From Cryomorphaceae bacterium ASP10-05a (lineage in GTDB: Bacteria; Bacteroidota; Bacteroidia; Flavobacteriales_D; Sanyastnellaceae): a stretch of DNA of 44,299 nt. Below the pieces are notes generated by a model, which saw only the letters and a program-made list of their open reading frames with translations, was not told the DNA's origin and did no database searches. Positions within the stretch are counted from its first letter, which is position 1, and the number at the start of each line of letters is the position of its first letter. The stretch spans positions 13,529 to 57,827 of the forward strand of contig LAQC01000014.1 of NCBI GenBank assembly GCA_000981645.1. Direction: 5' to 3'. Below, in pieces: positions 18,723-27,195 of the stretch. A program made the position numbers and the translations under genes.

Positions 18723-20630
18723 ATGTCTTCTCCTAAAGAAATATTAAAAGAATATTGGGGTTACGATTCGTTTCGTGATTCGCAGGAAGAGATTATTAAT
18801 TCTGTTTTAGAGGGTTCTGACACATTCGCTCTATTGCCCACTGGCGGAGGCAAATCACTGTGCTTCCAAATACCAGGCTTGATAAAAGAGGGGATTTGTA
18901 TTGTAGTCTCTCCGCTGATAGCGTTAATGGAAGATCAGGTAAATCAACTCCGAAGCAGAAATATTATAGCCGTTAGCATTCACTCTGGATTACACAAAAC
19001 AGAGATAGATCGAATATTAGACAACTGTATTTATGGAAACACTAAATTTCTATATGTCTCTCCTGAAAGATTAAAAACAGAAATTTTCCAAGAGCGATTA
19101 AAAAAAATGAATGTCTCCGTGGTAGCTATAGATGAGAGCCACTGTGTGAGTCAATGGGGACATGACTTTAGGCCAGCATATTTAGAAATAGCTAACATAA
19201 GAGAAACGTTACCTAACGTCCCTTTCATAGCACTTACCGCCACCGCTACAGAGACGGTGCAGAAGGATATTATTGAACACTTAGCCCTGAAAAAGGTAAA
19301 GGTATTTTCAAAGAGTTTTGCTCGAGAGAACATCCGCTTCGTGGTGAGAAATAGCATAAACAAGCATGCTAAAATTTTAGAAATCTGCACTAAAATAGGC
19401 GGCAGCACCATCGTTTACGCCAACACTAGGAAACATACCAAAGACTATGCTGACCTGCTAAACTCTCATGGAATCAGAGCCTCATTTTACCATGCAGGAT
19501 TAAAACCTGAAGATAAGACGAGAATACAAGAGGAATGGATAACTGGCAAAGTAAGAGTAATCTGTGCGACTAATGCATTCGGAATGGGCATAGACAAGGC
19601 CAATGTGCGCTTAGTCATCCACCCTCATATCCCTTCAGAACCAGAATCATTTTACCAAGAAGCAGGTAGAGCAGGTAGAGACGGGAAAACCAGTCTCTCA
19701 GTGCTTATCTATAACTCCTCTGACCTAGAAAATTTAGACCGATCGGTAGAATTAAAATATCCAGAACCAAAACTGGTAAAAAGAATCTATAGCCTGTTAT
19801 TTCAGGAATACCAAATAGCTTATGGTACTGGAGAAAATTTCAGAGCAGATTTCGATATAAGCGGTTTCTCTATCAAACATGGAATTAACATAAACACACT
19901 TCATTATAGCCTTAAAATCTTAGAATATTCCGAGCTCATAGCATTGCAAAACTATGGCAGAGAAAGCTCTAAACTCATGTTTAAGATTTCTCATACTGGA
20001 GTTTATAAATTCCAAGTAGCCAATCCCAATTTAGATGACTTATTAACCGTTATCATTCGGTCTTATGGTGGCATATTTGAGCACATGGTGGCTATAGATG
20101 AAATGGCCATAGCCCAGCGAACTAAGTTGCCCATAGCACTCGTAAATAAATACCTTCAGAATTTAGTAGATAGAGAAGTAATCTATTACGAAGCAAAATC
20201 AAGACTTCCATCTGTCCGATTTTTAAGAAGCAGAGTTCAAGAAACATACTTATCCTTCCCCAAGGAGATATACAGCGACAAGCAATCTAGAGATAAAGAG
20301 CGAATAGAAGCTATGAAGCATTATATCTCCAGAGTCTCATGCAGAATGAACGTACTGCTAGAATACTTCGGTGAGAAGAGAAAAGAATCTTGTGGAATAT
20401 GTGATGTCTGCTCTAGCCTGAACCAAATCGGAGTAAGTCAAAAAGAATTTGACCAGATACATACAGCTATAAAAATAGCCCTGAAAACATCGAGCTTAAC
20501 TCCTACAGGAATAACTGAAAAACTCCCGAAATTTCCACCAGAAAAAACAGCTGATATTTTACGATGGATGGCAGATAACAAAGAAGTTCTATTAAATTCA
20601 GAAGAGAAATACGAACTAAAAACTAACTAA
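18723..20630 (+). CDS. recQ: ATP-dependent DNA helicase RecQ
   Basis: A 3'-5' SF2 helicase for recombination and fork repair. Motif I is TGGGKS (Lys44), motif II is Asp137-E-S-H in DESHCVSQWGHDFRPAY, and motif VI is QEAGRAGRDG. The RecQ-C-terminal zinc module uses Cys540, Cys557, Cys560 and Cys563, the same C-x16-C-x2-C-x2-C spacing as E. coli RecQ. After it comes a winged-helix region and a short tail. No clear HRDC domain is visible at the C-terminus, so this 635-residue form is a shorter Bacteroidota-type RecQ. A degenerate -7 box (TACCTTAG, 18709-18716) lies just before the start. Confidence 0.95.
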   Translation: MSSPKEILKEYWGYDSFRDSQEEIINSVLEGSDTFALLPTGGGKSLCFQIPGLIKEGICIVVSPLIALMEDQVNQLRSRNIIAVSIHSGLHKTEIDRILDNCIYGNTKFLYVSPERLKTEIFQERLKKMNVSVVAIDESHCVSQWGHDFRPAYLEIANIRETLPNVPFIALTATATETVQKDIIEHLALKKVKVFSKSFARENIRFVVRNSINKHAKILEICTKIGGSTIVYANTRKHTKDYADLLNSHGIRASFYHAGLKPEDKTRIQEEWITGKVRVICATNAFGMGIDKANVRLVIHPHIPSEPESFYQEAGRAGRDGKTSLSVLIYNSSDLENLDRSVELKYPEPKLVKRIYSLLFQEYQIAYGTGENFRADFDISGFSIKHGININTLHYSLKILEYSELIALQNYGRESSKLMFKISHTGVYKFQVANPNLDDLLTVIIRSYGGIFEHMVAIDEMAIAQRTKLPIALVNKYLQNLVDREVIYYEAKSRLPSVRFLRSRVQETYLSFPKEIYSDKQSRDKERIEAMKHYISRVSCRMNVLLEYFGEKRKESCGICDVCSSLNQIGVSQKEFDQIHTAIKIALKTSSLTPTGITEKLPKFPPEKTADILRWMADNKEVLLNSEEKYELKTN

Positions 20631-20635
20631 AAATA

Positions 20636-20839
20636 GTGTCTCTAAGGCAGATACTCTATCCAATAGAAGGGACTTCATGGATTCCGATTCCCAGAAAATA
20701 TTCTAAAAGGAGATTCTTCTATATGATGAAAGGAGTTATGATAAAAGCCTCCATGAATAACCCAGAATTAAACAAAGTCGTCCGTTTTTATAAATCTAAT
20801 TTCAAAGGGGACTCTCTAATAATAATTCCATCAAGATAA
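20636..20839 (+). CDS. small hypothetical ORF after recQ
   Basis: A 67-codon open frame with a GTG start five bases after the recQ stop. The product would be basic (many Lys/Arg) and ends DSLIIIPSR. I recognise no family. It may be a real small protein translated from the recQ transcript, the remnant of a larger gene, or chance; internal ATGs at 20723 and 20726 could also serve. No other gene occupies 20631-20903. Confidence 0.3.
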   Translation: MSLRQILYPIEGTSWIPIPRKYSKRRFFYMMKGVMIKASMNNPELNKVVRFYKSNFKGDSLIIIPSR

Positions 20840-20877
20840 TCGTGTAGATTTAGTTCAAATTTTATTTTAATACTGCA

Positions 20878-20885
20878 TACCTTCG
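20878..20885 (+). promoter_or_regulatory. possible -7 element of the RlmI-like gene
   Basis: TACCTTCG followed by C differs from TAnnTTTG at one position and lies 18 bases before the ATG at 20904. The region 20 bases further upstream is T-rich but has no exact TTTG. Confidence 0.4.
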
Positions 20886-20903
20886 CAGCTCAAATAAAAA
20901 AGC

Positions 20904-22097
20904 ATGAGCGAGCATCCTAAATTATTTTTAAAATCGAAAAAAGACCAGCCATTAAGAAGATTTCATCCTTGGGTGTTTTCTGGAGCTATTAAAGACGTAG
21001 AAGGTGAACCTAAAAATGGTGAAATAGTAGCTATACACGCTAATAAAGGAGGCTTTTTAGGATTAGCGCATTACTCAGAGGGAACTACTATAGCCGCTAG
21101 AGTAATTTCATTTGAAGATATAGAAATTGATGACGCGTTCTGGAAAGAGAAAATCAGCAATGCTGTTAGTCTCAGAAAGAATTTAGGATTCATTGGAAAT
21201 GACCATAATAATATTTTCAGATTAATTCATGCAGAAGGAGACCACTTACCAGGATTAATAATAGATTTTTATAACGGTGTAGCCGTAATGCAGTGTCATA
21301 GTTTAGGAATGTTTAACCACCGCCAGCTGATCTGCGATGCTCTTCAATCTGAATTAGGAGAACACCTTACTGCTGTGTATGATAAGAGTGCCGAGTTCAT
21401 GAAGAAGAATCATGATATGGATGAGGAAAACACCTATTTATATGGTTCATGCGAAACTCCGCATAAAGCCACAGAAAATGGAAACATCTTTGAAATAGAC
21501 TGGGTAACTGGTCAGAAAACTGGTTTTTTCATCGATCAGCGTGACAATAGAGATTTACTAGGGTTATACTCGAAAGGAAAGAAAGTGCTAAATACATTCA
21601 GTTATTCTGGAGGATTTAGTGTTTACGCATTGCACCGCGAAGCTGAATTAGTCCATAGCTTAGATAGCTCACAAAAAGCGCTAATCCTAGCTGAAGGAAA
21701 TGTTAAGGTGAATAAACTAGACGAAAGCAAGCACAAGTGTATTCAGTCAGATACTCTGGACTACATAAAGGAAATGGACGAAGATTATGACATTATTATC
21801 TTAGACCCTCCTGCTTACGCCAAACATCAACGTGTGAGACACAAAGCTATTCAAGGGTACAAGAGATTGAACTCATATGCGATTAAACACATAAAGCCAG
21901 GGGGATTAATTTTCACATTCTCATGCTCTCAAGCGGTAGATAAATCGTTATTCACACATACCATAACAGCAGCAGCTATAGCTGAAGGAAGAAAGGTTAG
22001 AATTCTTCACCAACTTCATCAGCCAGCTGATCATCCCGTGAATATTTATCACCCAGAAAGTGAATACTTAAAGGGATTAGTAATTCAAGTAGACTAA
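20904..22097 (+). CDS. rlmI: class I SAM-dependent rRNA (cytosine-C5) methyltransferase, RlmI-like
   Basis: A 397-residue enzyme with an N-terminal PUA domain (about 1-75, opening LFLKSKKDQPLRRFHPWVFSG) and a C-terminal Rossmann methyltransferase domain. Motif I is VLNTFSYSGGFSVYA near 232, motif IV is LDPPAYAKH near 307 and the motif VI cysteine is in FSCSQAVD near 347. By homology it methylates a 23S rRNA cytosine. The family also has members of other specificity, so the exact site is not certain. It is followed by the MATE gene after seven bases. Confidence 0.85.
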   Translation: MSEHPKLFLKSKKDQPLRRFHPWVFSGAIKDVEGEPKNGEIVAIHANKGGFLGLAHYSEGTTIAARVISFEDIEIDDAFWKEKISNAVSLRKNLGFIGNDHNNIFRLIHAEGDHLPGLIIDFYNGVAVMQCHSLGMFNHRQLICDALQSELGEHLTAVYDKSAEFMKKNHDMDEENTYLYGSCETPHKATENGNIFEIDWVTGQKTGFFIDQRDNRDLLGLYSKGKKVLNTFSYSGGFSVYALHREAELVHSLDSSQKALILAEGNVKVNKLDESKHKCIQSDTLDYIKEMDEDYDIIILDPPAYAKHQRVRHKAIQGYKRLNSYAIKHIKPGGLIFTFSCSQAVDKSLFTHTITAAAIAEGRKVRILHQLHQPADHPVNIYHPESEYLKGLVIQVD

Positions 22098-22104
22098 GAA
22101 TAAA

Positions 22105-23484
22105 TTGACTGATAAATCTGTATCTAACGAGCAGCCAAAAAGGATAAGAAAAGGAATAGACACCTCGTACCAAGCTATTCTTAAAGTAGCTGTACCTATT
22201 GGCTTAGGTACTTTTGTCCAGTTTTTCGTTCTATTCTTCGACAATTTATTTATCAGCGAATTACACAATGACGATTCTTTTAATGCGGCTAATAGTAGCG
22301 GTCTATTTTACATCGTAGGCGTGATGCTCGGAGTAGGATTATCTGCAGGAACGCAGATCCTTACTGCCAGAAGAGTGGGAGAAGAAAACATACCAGACAT
22401 AGGAACTATCTTTAAAAACAGCATTAACTACGCTATCGTTTCCTCTGTTTTTTTATTCGGTTTATTTTACTTCCTCATGGAACCTCTTATTACTGGAGTC
22501 TCAGAAAATAAAGAACTCGCTGAGAAGATGGTTAGCTTTTTAAATATTCGTTCTATTGGCTATTTCTTTCTTTTTCCCTTAATAGTGATAAATGGTTTTT
22601 TCTCTGGAATAGCGCAGACTAAAATGCTCTTTTATGTCGCGCTCATTACCGGTCTAGGAAACATAGTTCTAGATTACTTACTTATATTTGGGAACCTAGG
22701 ATTTCCAGAATTAGGTTTGGCTGGAGCAGCTTGGGCTAGTTCACTGGCAGAAGGAATGGCATTGATATTCGCTATTTTCTTTATCATAAATAAGCGTTAC
22801 CACTTAACCTACTATTTAAAGGAGAAATTTAAGATTCTAGACTTTAAAAACTCTTCAGAATTAATAAATCTAAGCTACCCTGTGGCTATTACTCAAATCA
22901 TCTCTTTGAGCACATGGATGGCCTTTTTTATTATGGTAGAACACATAGGAACTGATGAATTAAAGGTTTCTCACATAACCCGTAACATGCTATTTCTAGC
23001 ATTTATAGCCATCTTCGGATTGAATAGAACTGCTAAGACTTATGTGAGCACTTTAGCCGCAGAGAATAGATTAAAAGACATCTTACCTACCATGAAGAAA
23101 ATGATGGTCATGAGTTTCATAGGCGTATTTATTCTCACCTCTATTCTATGGATTAGTCCACAGACTATTTTAAGTCTATTCAAAGCAGAAGAACTTACAG
23201 AAATGGCTAAGGGCGTATTCTTAGTCATCGTTCCTTCGATGCTCCTTTTTTCTGTGGGAGGAATATTTTTTAGTGCTGTAGATGGGTTTGGAGATACCAA
23301 AGTAACTATGGTAATAGAGATTATAGCCATCATTATTTACATGCTCATCTTATACTATTTGGTAGAAGTTAATCGCCAGCCTATTCACATCGTCTGGATA
23401 GTAGATTTCATCTATTTCAGTATTTTAGGAGCGTTGTCCTTTTTATATTTAAAATTAGGAAAACGAAAATTGATATTTGAATGA
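22105..23484 (+). CDS. MATE-family multidrug/metabolite exporter
   Basis: A 459-residue inner-membrane protein with about 12 hydrophobic helices. After a short basic cytoplasmic N-terminus come the MATE hallmarks of a first helix ending near FVLFFDNLFIS and the glycine-rich GVMLGVGLSAGTQILTAR. MATE proteins exchange Na+ or H+ for organic cations or metabolites; the substrate cannot be told. The start is TTG at 22105, seven bases after the rlmI stop. No ATG occurs until residue 74, which would delete the first helix, so TTG is the only sensible choice. Its stop overlaps fmt by four bases (ATGA). Confidence 0.88.
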   Translation: MTDKSVSNEQPKRIRKGIDTSYQAILKVAVPIGLGTFVQFFVLFFDNLFISELHNDDSFNAANSSGLFYIVGVMLGVGLSAGTQILTARRVGEENIPDIGTIFKNSINYAIVSSVFLFGLFYFLMEPLITGVSENKELAEKMVSFLNIRSIGYFFLFPLIVINGFFSGIAQTKMLFYVALITGLGNIVLDYLLIFGNLGFPELGLAGAAWASSLAEGMALIFAIFFIINKRYHLTYYLKEKFKILDFKNSSELINLSYPVAITQIISLSTWMAFFIMVEHIGTDELKVSHITRNMLFLAFIAIFGLNRTAKTYVSTLAAENRLKDILPTMKKMMVMSFIGVFILTSILWISPQTILSLFKAEELTEMAKGVFLVIVPSMLLFSVGGIFFSAVDGFGDTKVTMVIEIIAIIIYMLILYYLVEVNRQPIHIVWIVDFIYFSILGALSFLYLKLGKRKLIFE

Positions 23485-24440
23485 AGCCAGAAGATTTTAA
23501 AGTAGTATTCATGGGAACACCTGATTTTGCAGTGGCGTCTTTAGAGGCTATAGTAAAAGCAGGCTTCGATGTGGTAGGAGTAATCACTTCTACAGATAAG
23601 CCAGCAGGTCGCGGTAAGAAAATTAAATTTTCAGCGGTAAAAGAATACGCGTTGCAATGCGGACTAAACATCCTCCAACCACAAAACCTTAAAAACATAG
23701 AGTTCAATCAGGAGCTTCAATCATTAAAAGCCGATTTATTCTCGGTAGTGGCATTTAGAATGCTCCCAGAAATGGTATGGCAAATGCCGGAATACGGAAC
23801 GATTAACCTACATGGCTCACTCCTACCACAATACAGAGGAGCTGCTCCTATTAACTGGGCAGTAATGAATGGAGAAAAGAAAACTGGCGCTACTACTTTC
23901 TTTATCCAACAACAAATAGACACCGGAAATATAATTAACTCTATAGAGATTCCGATCTCTGAAAACATGACAGCAGGTGAACTCCATGACGAGATGATGA
24001 CTTTAGGAGCTGCATGCTTAGTAGAAACTATACACCAAATCCAACAAGGAGAAACCAAAGCAAAACCTCAGCCAGAAGAGAATAAACTAAATCCAGCTCC
24101 TAAAATTTACAGAGAGACTTGTGAAATTAACTGGAACCTCACCAAAGCACAAGTACACAATCACATAAGAGGATTAAGTCCTTTCCCGGGTGCATGGACT
24201 ACTCTCAATGATGATAAAAAGACGGGGTTCAAAATCTCAAAATCAAAAATATATGATCTAAAATCACTAGCTACTCCTGGAACTATTCAAATTCACAATA
24301 AGGAATTACTCGTAGCCTCCACTGATGGATTCGTTGAGATATTAGAGCTACAAATGCAGGGAAAAAAGAGGATGGACGCTAAATCTCTTCTCAATGGATA
24401 CACCTTCGAAGATGGTGCGGCATTCGAGCCAATTTCTTAA
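23481..24440 (+). CDS. fmt: methionyl-tRNA formyltransferase
   Basis: It formylates the amino group of initiator Met-tRNA using 10-formyltetrahydrofolate. The catalytic set is present: Asn109 and His111 in NLHGSLLPQYRGAAPINW and Asp147 in QQIDTGNI. The N-terminal formyltransferase domain spans about 1-190 and the C-terminal tRNA-binding OB-like domain about 205-319 (HNHIRGLSPFPGAWT). The length of 319 residues is normal. It overlaps the MATE gene by four bases (ATGA), so translation is probably coupled. Confidence 0.96.
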   Translation: MKPEDFKVVFMGTPDFAVASLEAIVKAGFDVVGVITSTDKPAGRGKKIKFSAVKEYALQCGLNILQPQNLKNIEFNQELQSLKADLFSVVAFRMLPEMVWQMPEYGTINLHGSLLPQYRGAAPINWAVMNGEKKTGATTFFIQQQIDTGNIINSIEIPISENMTAGELHDEMMTLGAACLVETIHQIQQGETKAKPQPEENKLNPAPKIYRETCEINWNLTKAQVHNHIRGLSPFPGAWTTLNDDKKTGFKISKSKIYDLKSLATPGTIQIHNKELLVASTDGFVEILELQMQGKKRMDAKSLLNGYTFEDGAAFEPIS

Positions 24441-24554
24441 GATTGATTCAGACACCAACCTCATTAGGATAATCTCAAGTGACATTTACAACCTTTAAGC
24501 TAGTTTTAGCATCATAACTAATGTTAAGCCTCCTGTGAAATACAGGAATTGTAT

Positions 24555-24562
24555 TACCTTTT
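24555..24562 (+). promoter_or_regulatory. possible -7 element before the dioxygenase-like gene
   Basis: TACCTTTT resembles TAnnTTTG with the last base changed, 19 bases before the ATG. A small hairpin (CCTGT 24532-24536, ACAGG 24542-24546) occupies the place where a -33 region would lie. Confidence 0.35.
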
Positions 24563-24581
24563 ATTGTAAATCCATTATATA

Positions 24582-25529
24582 ATGTCTAACGCCAACAGAA
24601 GAAGCTTTCTTAAAAACACCTCCTTAGCAGCACTTGGAGCTGCAGTACTCCCCCATGCTTCTCAAGCAAAAACGAAAAACGAAAAAGACTTCATAGGCTG
24701 CACAGCGACTACACAGGATTTATATGGAGAAGGACCGTTTTACACAGAAAATCCTCCAGAACTAACCGATGGCGTGCTGGCTGAAAGTACTGAAGAAGGT
24801 GTTAAGCTGATCATAAGTGGGCGAGTAATGAAGTTGGATTGCTCTGAGTTTGTAGAAGGAGCTGTAGTGGACATCTGGCATGCTGATGACAATGGAGACT
24901 ATGATAACCAAGGCTATAACCTAAGAGGAAAAGTCACTACCAATAGTGAAGGATTCTACTTATTCGAAACTATAAAGCCTGGAAAATATTTAAATGGAAC
25001 ACAATTCAGACCTTCTCATATCCATTTTAAAATCACCCCTCCAGACAGCCCAACATTAACCACTCAGCTGTACTTCTCAGGTGATGAGGATATTCCTGAT
25101 GACGCTGCTGCTTCTTTAAACTCAGGAGTGTATAACGCTACCGGGAGGATCATCCCTCTTTTCGATGATGGAAATGAAGGATTAGAAGGCGTATGGGATA
25201 TCGTTTTAGACTCTAGCGGAGCAAACGGAATGACTGATATCCATTTAGATAAAGGAGTGATCTATAAAACACACCCAAATCCTTTTACCGATAAATTAAC
25301 TATTAGCTATGGGGTTTTCAAAGAGGCTCGTGCCAGCCTATTAGTTTTCAATATGAAAGGTGAACAAGTGGCCAATTTAGAAGAAAAGGTTCTTTCAGCA
25401 AAAAAATATGAATCCACATGGAGACCAGAAGCAGGTTTAACTGATGGACATTATTTTGTATGCTTAAAAATAAATGACTTACAAGTTCATTACCTAAAAG
25501 TTCAAAAAATGAGTGGTTACGGCTATTAA
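24582..25529 (+). CDS. Tat-exported intradiol dioxygenase-like protein with T9SS sorting domain
   Basis: 315 residues. A twin-arginine signal (Arg6-Arg7-S-F-L-K, hydrophobic stretch to about 23, AxA-like cleavage near SQA) is followed by an intradiol ring-cleavage dioxygenase fold. The four ferric-iron ligands expected from protocatechuate 3,4-dioxygenase align as Tyr112 (NQGYNLRG), Tyr136 (IKPGKY), His146 and His148 (RPSHIHF). Residues about 228-315 form a T9SS type A sorting domain (HPNPFTDKLTISY, then a GHYFVCLK strand). This predicts cytoplasmic folding with iron, Tat export, then T9SS secretion. The family acts on catechols, but the natural substrate is unknown. It is convergent with the next gene, with a 20-base gap. 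Confidence 0.88.
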   Translation: MSNANRRSFLKNTSLAALGAAVLPHASQAKTKNEKDFIGCTATTQDLYGEGPFYTENPPELTDGVLAESTEEGVKLIISGRVMKLDCSEFVEGAVVDIWHADDNGDYDNQGYNLRGKVTTNSEGFYLFETIKPGKYLNGTQFRPSHIHFKITPPDSPTLTTQLYFSGDEDIPDDAAASLNSGVYNATGRIIPLFDDGNEGLEGVWDIVLDSSGANGMTDIHLDKGVIYKTHPNPFTDKLTISYGVFKEARASLLVFNMKGEQVANLEEKVLSAKKYESTWRPEAGLTDGHYFVCLKINDLQVHYLKVQKMSGYGY

Positions 25530-25549
25530 TAGAAGCTCTTAGGTGAATT

Positions 25550-26956
25550 TTATTCTACAATAAACTTCAAGCTTTCATAAGTACCCTCTTTTGTCTTTAA
25601 TCTGATGTAATAAACTCCAGAATCCAAGTTGGTACTATGAATGATCACTTTTGGTGAAAATTCCAAATTTCCTTCTTCCTGAATTATTTTTCCGTTTACA
25701 TCTATTATTTGCATAGAATCAAATCTATTTAAGCCTAGCAAAAGTGTCCCTAGGTCATTCATAGGGTTAGGGTAAAAACTAGGCTTCTCTACCAAAAGTC
25801 CATATTCGTTAATCCCATTAACGAAAAGCAACTCACTGGCAGTTTCGCAGCCAAACTCTGACTCTACTTCCACTATATAATCACCGCTGATAGTAGGAGT
25901 GTAAAAATTATCCTCCGTGACAGCTACTTCCGTTCCATTGACATACCAATGATAACTCACTCCTTCAATATCTGTAGCGTACAGGACACCCTCCGTAAAT
26001 TCTAATTCTGGCTCTATAGGAAACGGTCTCTCTATTAAGACCACAGAATCTATATTAGACGCACACGACTCATTCATTATCTGTAAAGAAAATTCACCCT
26101 CTAAAGAAGTCTGTGTACTAGAATTAGTGCTGTAAGGCTCTCCGTTTAACGTCCATAAATGATCACCTTCCTCAGCAGCAGATATGAGCAATACATAGGT
26201 CCCTTCACAAAAGTCTGTAGAACTATATGTGATTTCTGCCACTGGAATAGCACTCACGGTTACTACGACTCCTACCGAGTTAGAAACACAATCCTCCTCC
26301 ACATTAACCACAGAGTAAAGACCCCCATTGCCGATAGTTACGGATTCATTTAAACTTAAGAATTGCCCTCCGAAAATCCAAACATTTTGGAATTCACTAA
26401 TAGCTGTTAGCTCCGTAAGCTCACCTTCACATAAATTCAATCCTGTATGAGTTAGCTCAGGAGATTCTAAAACAAACACATCCAACACAATTTCAGTACT
26501 GTCCACACAAAACTCATTAGATGTAACCAGATGGATAACTTGGTTTCCAGCTGTCTCAGGGATATAATTCCAGCTAGGCTCACTGCCAACTATAACTCCA
26601 TCCAAATACCAAACGAACTCATCAGCATATTCCGAATCAGATTCCAATTCTACTAAACCTCCTCTGCAGATGCTTAAGCTATCTACGATGTTAGATTCCA
26701 GTAGCGAGCAATCCGTTAAATACAAACAAGAATTATCATCGCATTCATTTATTTCAGAATAGTTAACGGCACCGACATCCGTACAGCCACAAGACAGATA
26801 GCAGCATGAACCGTCATCTTCTAAAGCCTCAGAGTTATAATTACACGCTTCCTCATCTAAACATCCATCTACAAGTTCAAAATCATTAAAAACAGTCTCT
26901 GCGCTAATTAACGAGCAGAAAAAAAACAAGTGGGAGAGTAAGATTAGGATTTTCAT
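25550..26956 (-). CDS. secreted Cys-rich/Ig-like repeat protein with T9SS sorting domain
   Basis: 468 residues with a signal peptide (MKILILLSHLFFFCSLISA). Residues 31-83 hold two copies of a Cys-rich, Asp-rich motif (GCLDEEACNYNSEALEDDGS and GCTDVGAVNYSEINECDDNS), a pattern I associate with large secreted marine Bacteroidota proteins. Residues about 90-385 are four or so Ig-like/PKD-type beta modules with paired cysteines. The last 75 residues, from SFYPNPMNDLGTLL, are a T9SS type A sorting domain. It is probably secreted and surface-attached; adhesion or binding is inferred, and no catalytic motif is seen. It is expressed from the promoter at 26973-27003. Confidence 0.85.
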   Translation of the reverse strand: MKILILLSHLFFFCSLISAETVFNDFELVDGCLDEEACNYNSEALEDDGSCCYLSCGCTDVGAVNYSEINECDDNSCLYLTDCSLLESNIVDSLSICRGGLVELESDSEYADEFVWYLDGVIVGSEPSWNYIPETAGNQVIHLVTSNEFCVDSTEIVLDVFVLESPELTHTGLNLCEGELTELTAISEFQNVWIFGGQFLSLNESVTIGNGGLYSVVNVEEDCVSNSVGVVVTVSAIPVAEITYSSTDFCEGTYVLLISAAEEGDHLWTLNGEPYSTNSSTQTSLEGEFSLQIMNESCASNIDSVVLIERPFPIEPELEFTEGVLYATDIEGVSYHWYVNGTEVAVTEDNFYTPTISGDYIVEVESEFGCETASELLFVNGINEYGLLVEKPSFYPNPMNDLGTLLLGLNRFDSMQIIDVNGKIIQEEGNLEFSPKVIIHSTNLDSGVYYIRLKTKEGTYESLKFIVE

Positions 26957-26972
26957 TTTAAATGATTTTAAA

Positions 26973-27003
26973 CAAATTTAAATGTCACGTATGGTGTAGA
27001 CAA
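26973..27003 (-). promoter_or_regulatory. promoter of the Cys-rich T9SS cargo gene
   Basis: On the minus strand, TTG at 27003-27001 and TAAATTTG at 26980-26973 are separated by 20 bases, the ideal Bacteroidota spacing. The -7 box is 16 bases upstream of the ATG at 26956. Confidence 0.65.
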
Positions 27004-27127
27004 TATATGGAGCTGCTCTTTTTAATAAGAACTCACTTATATTACGGTTATAAGTTAAATATGTTCGGCATGAACTAATGACTACATGAAAAAACACTTA
27101 TCTAAATGAATTATAGATTTCACAACT

Positions 27128-27162
27128 TTTGTAAAAAGGACTTATCTGAAACACTATCTTTG
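27128..27162 (+). promoter_or_regulatory. promoter of the bamD-rpoZ operon
   Basis: TTTG at 27128-27131 and TATCTTTG at 27155-27162 are separated by 23 bases; the -7 box is exact and the spacing slightly long. It would give a leader of about 27 bases before the ATG at 27196. It shares a 239-base divergent intergenic region with the promoter at 26973-27003. Confidence 0.6.
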
Positions 27163-27195
27163 TGGGCTATCAGTTATTTCTGAACCAGTGTTATA

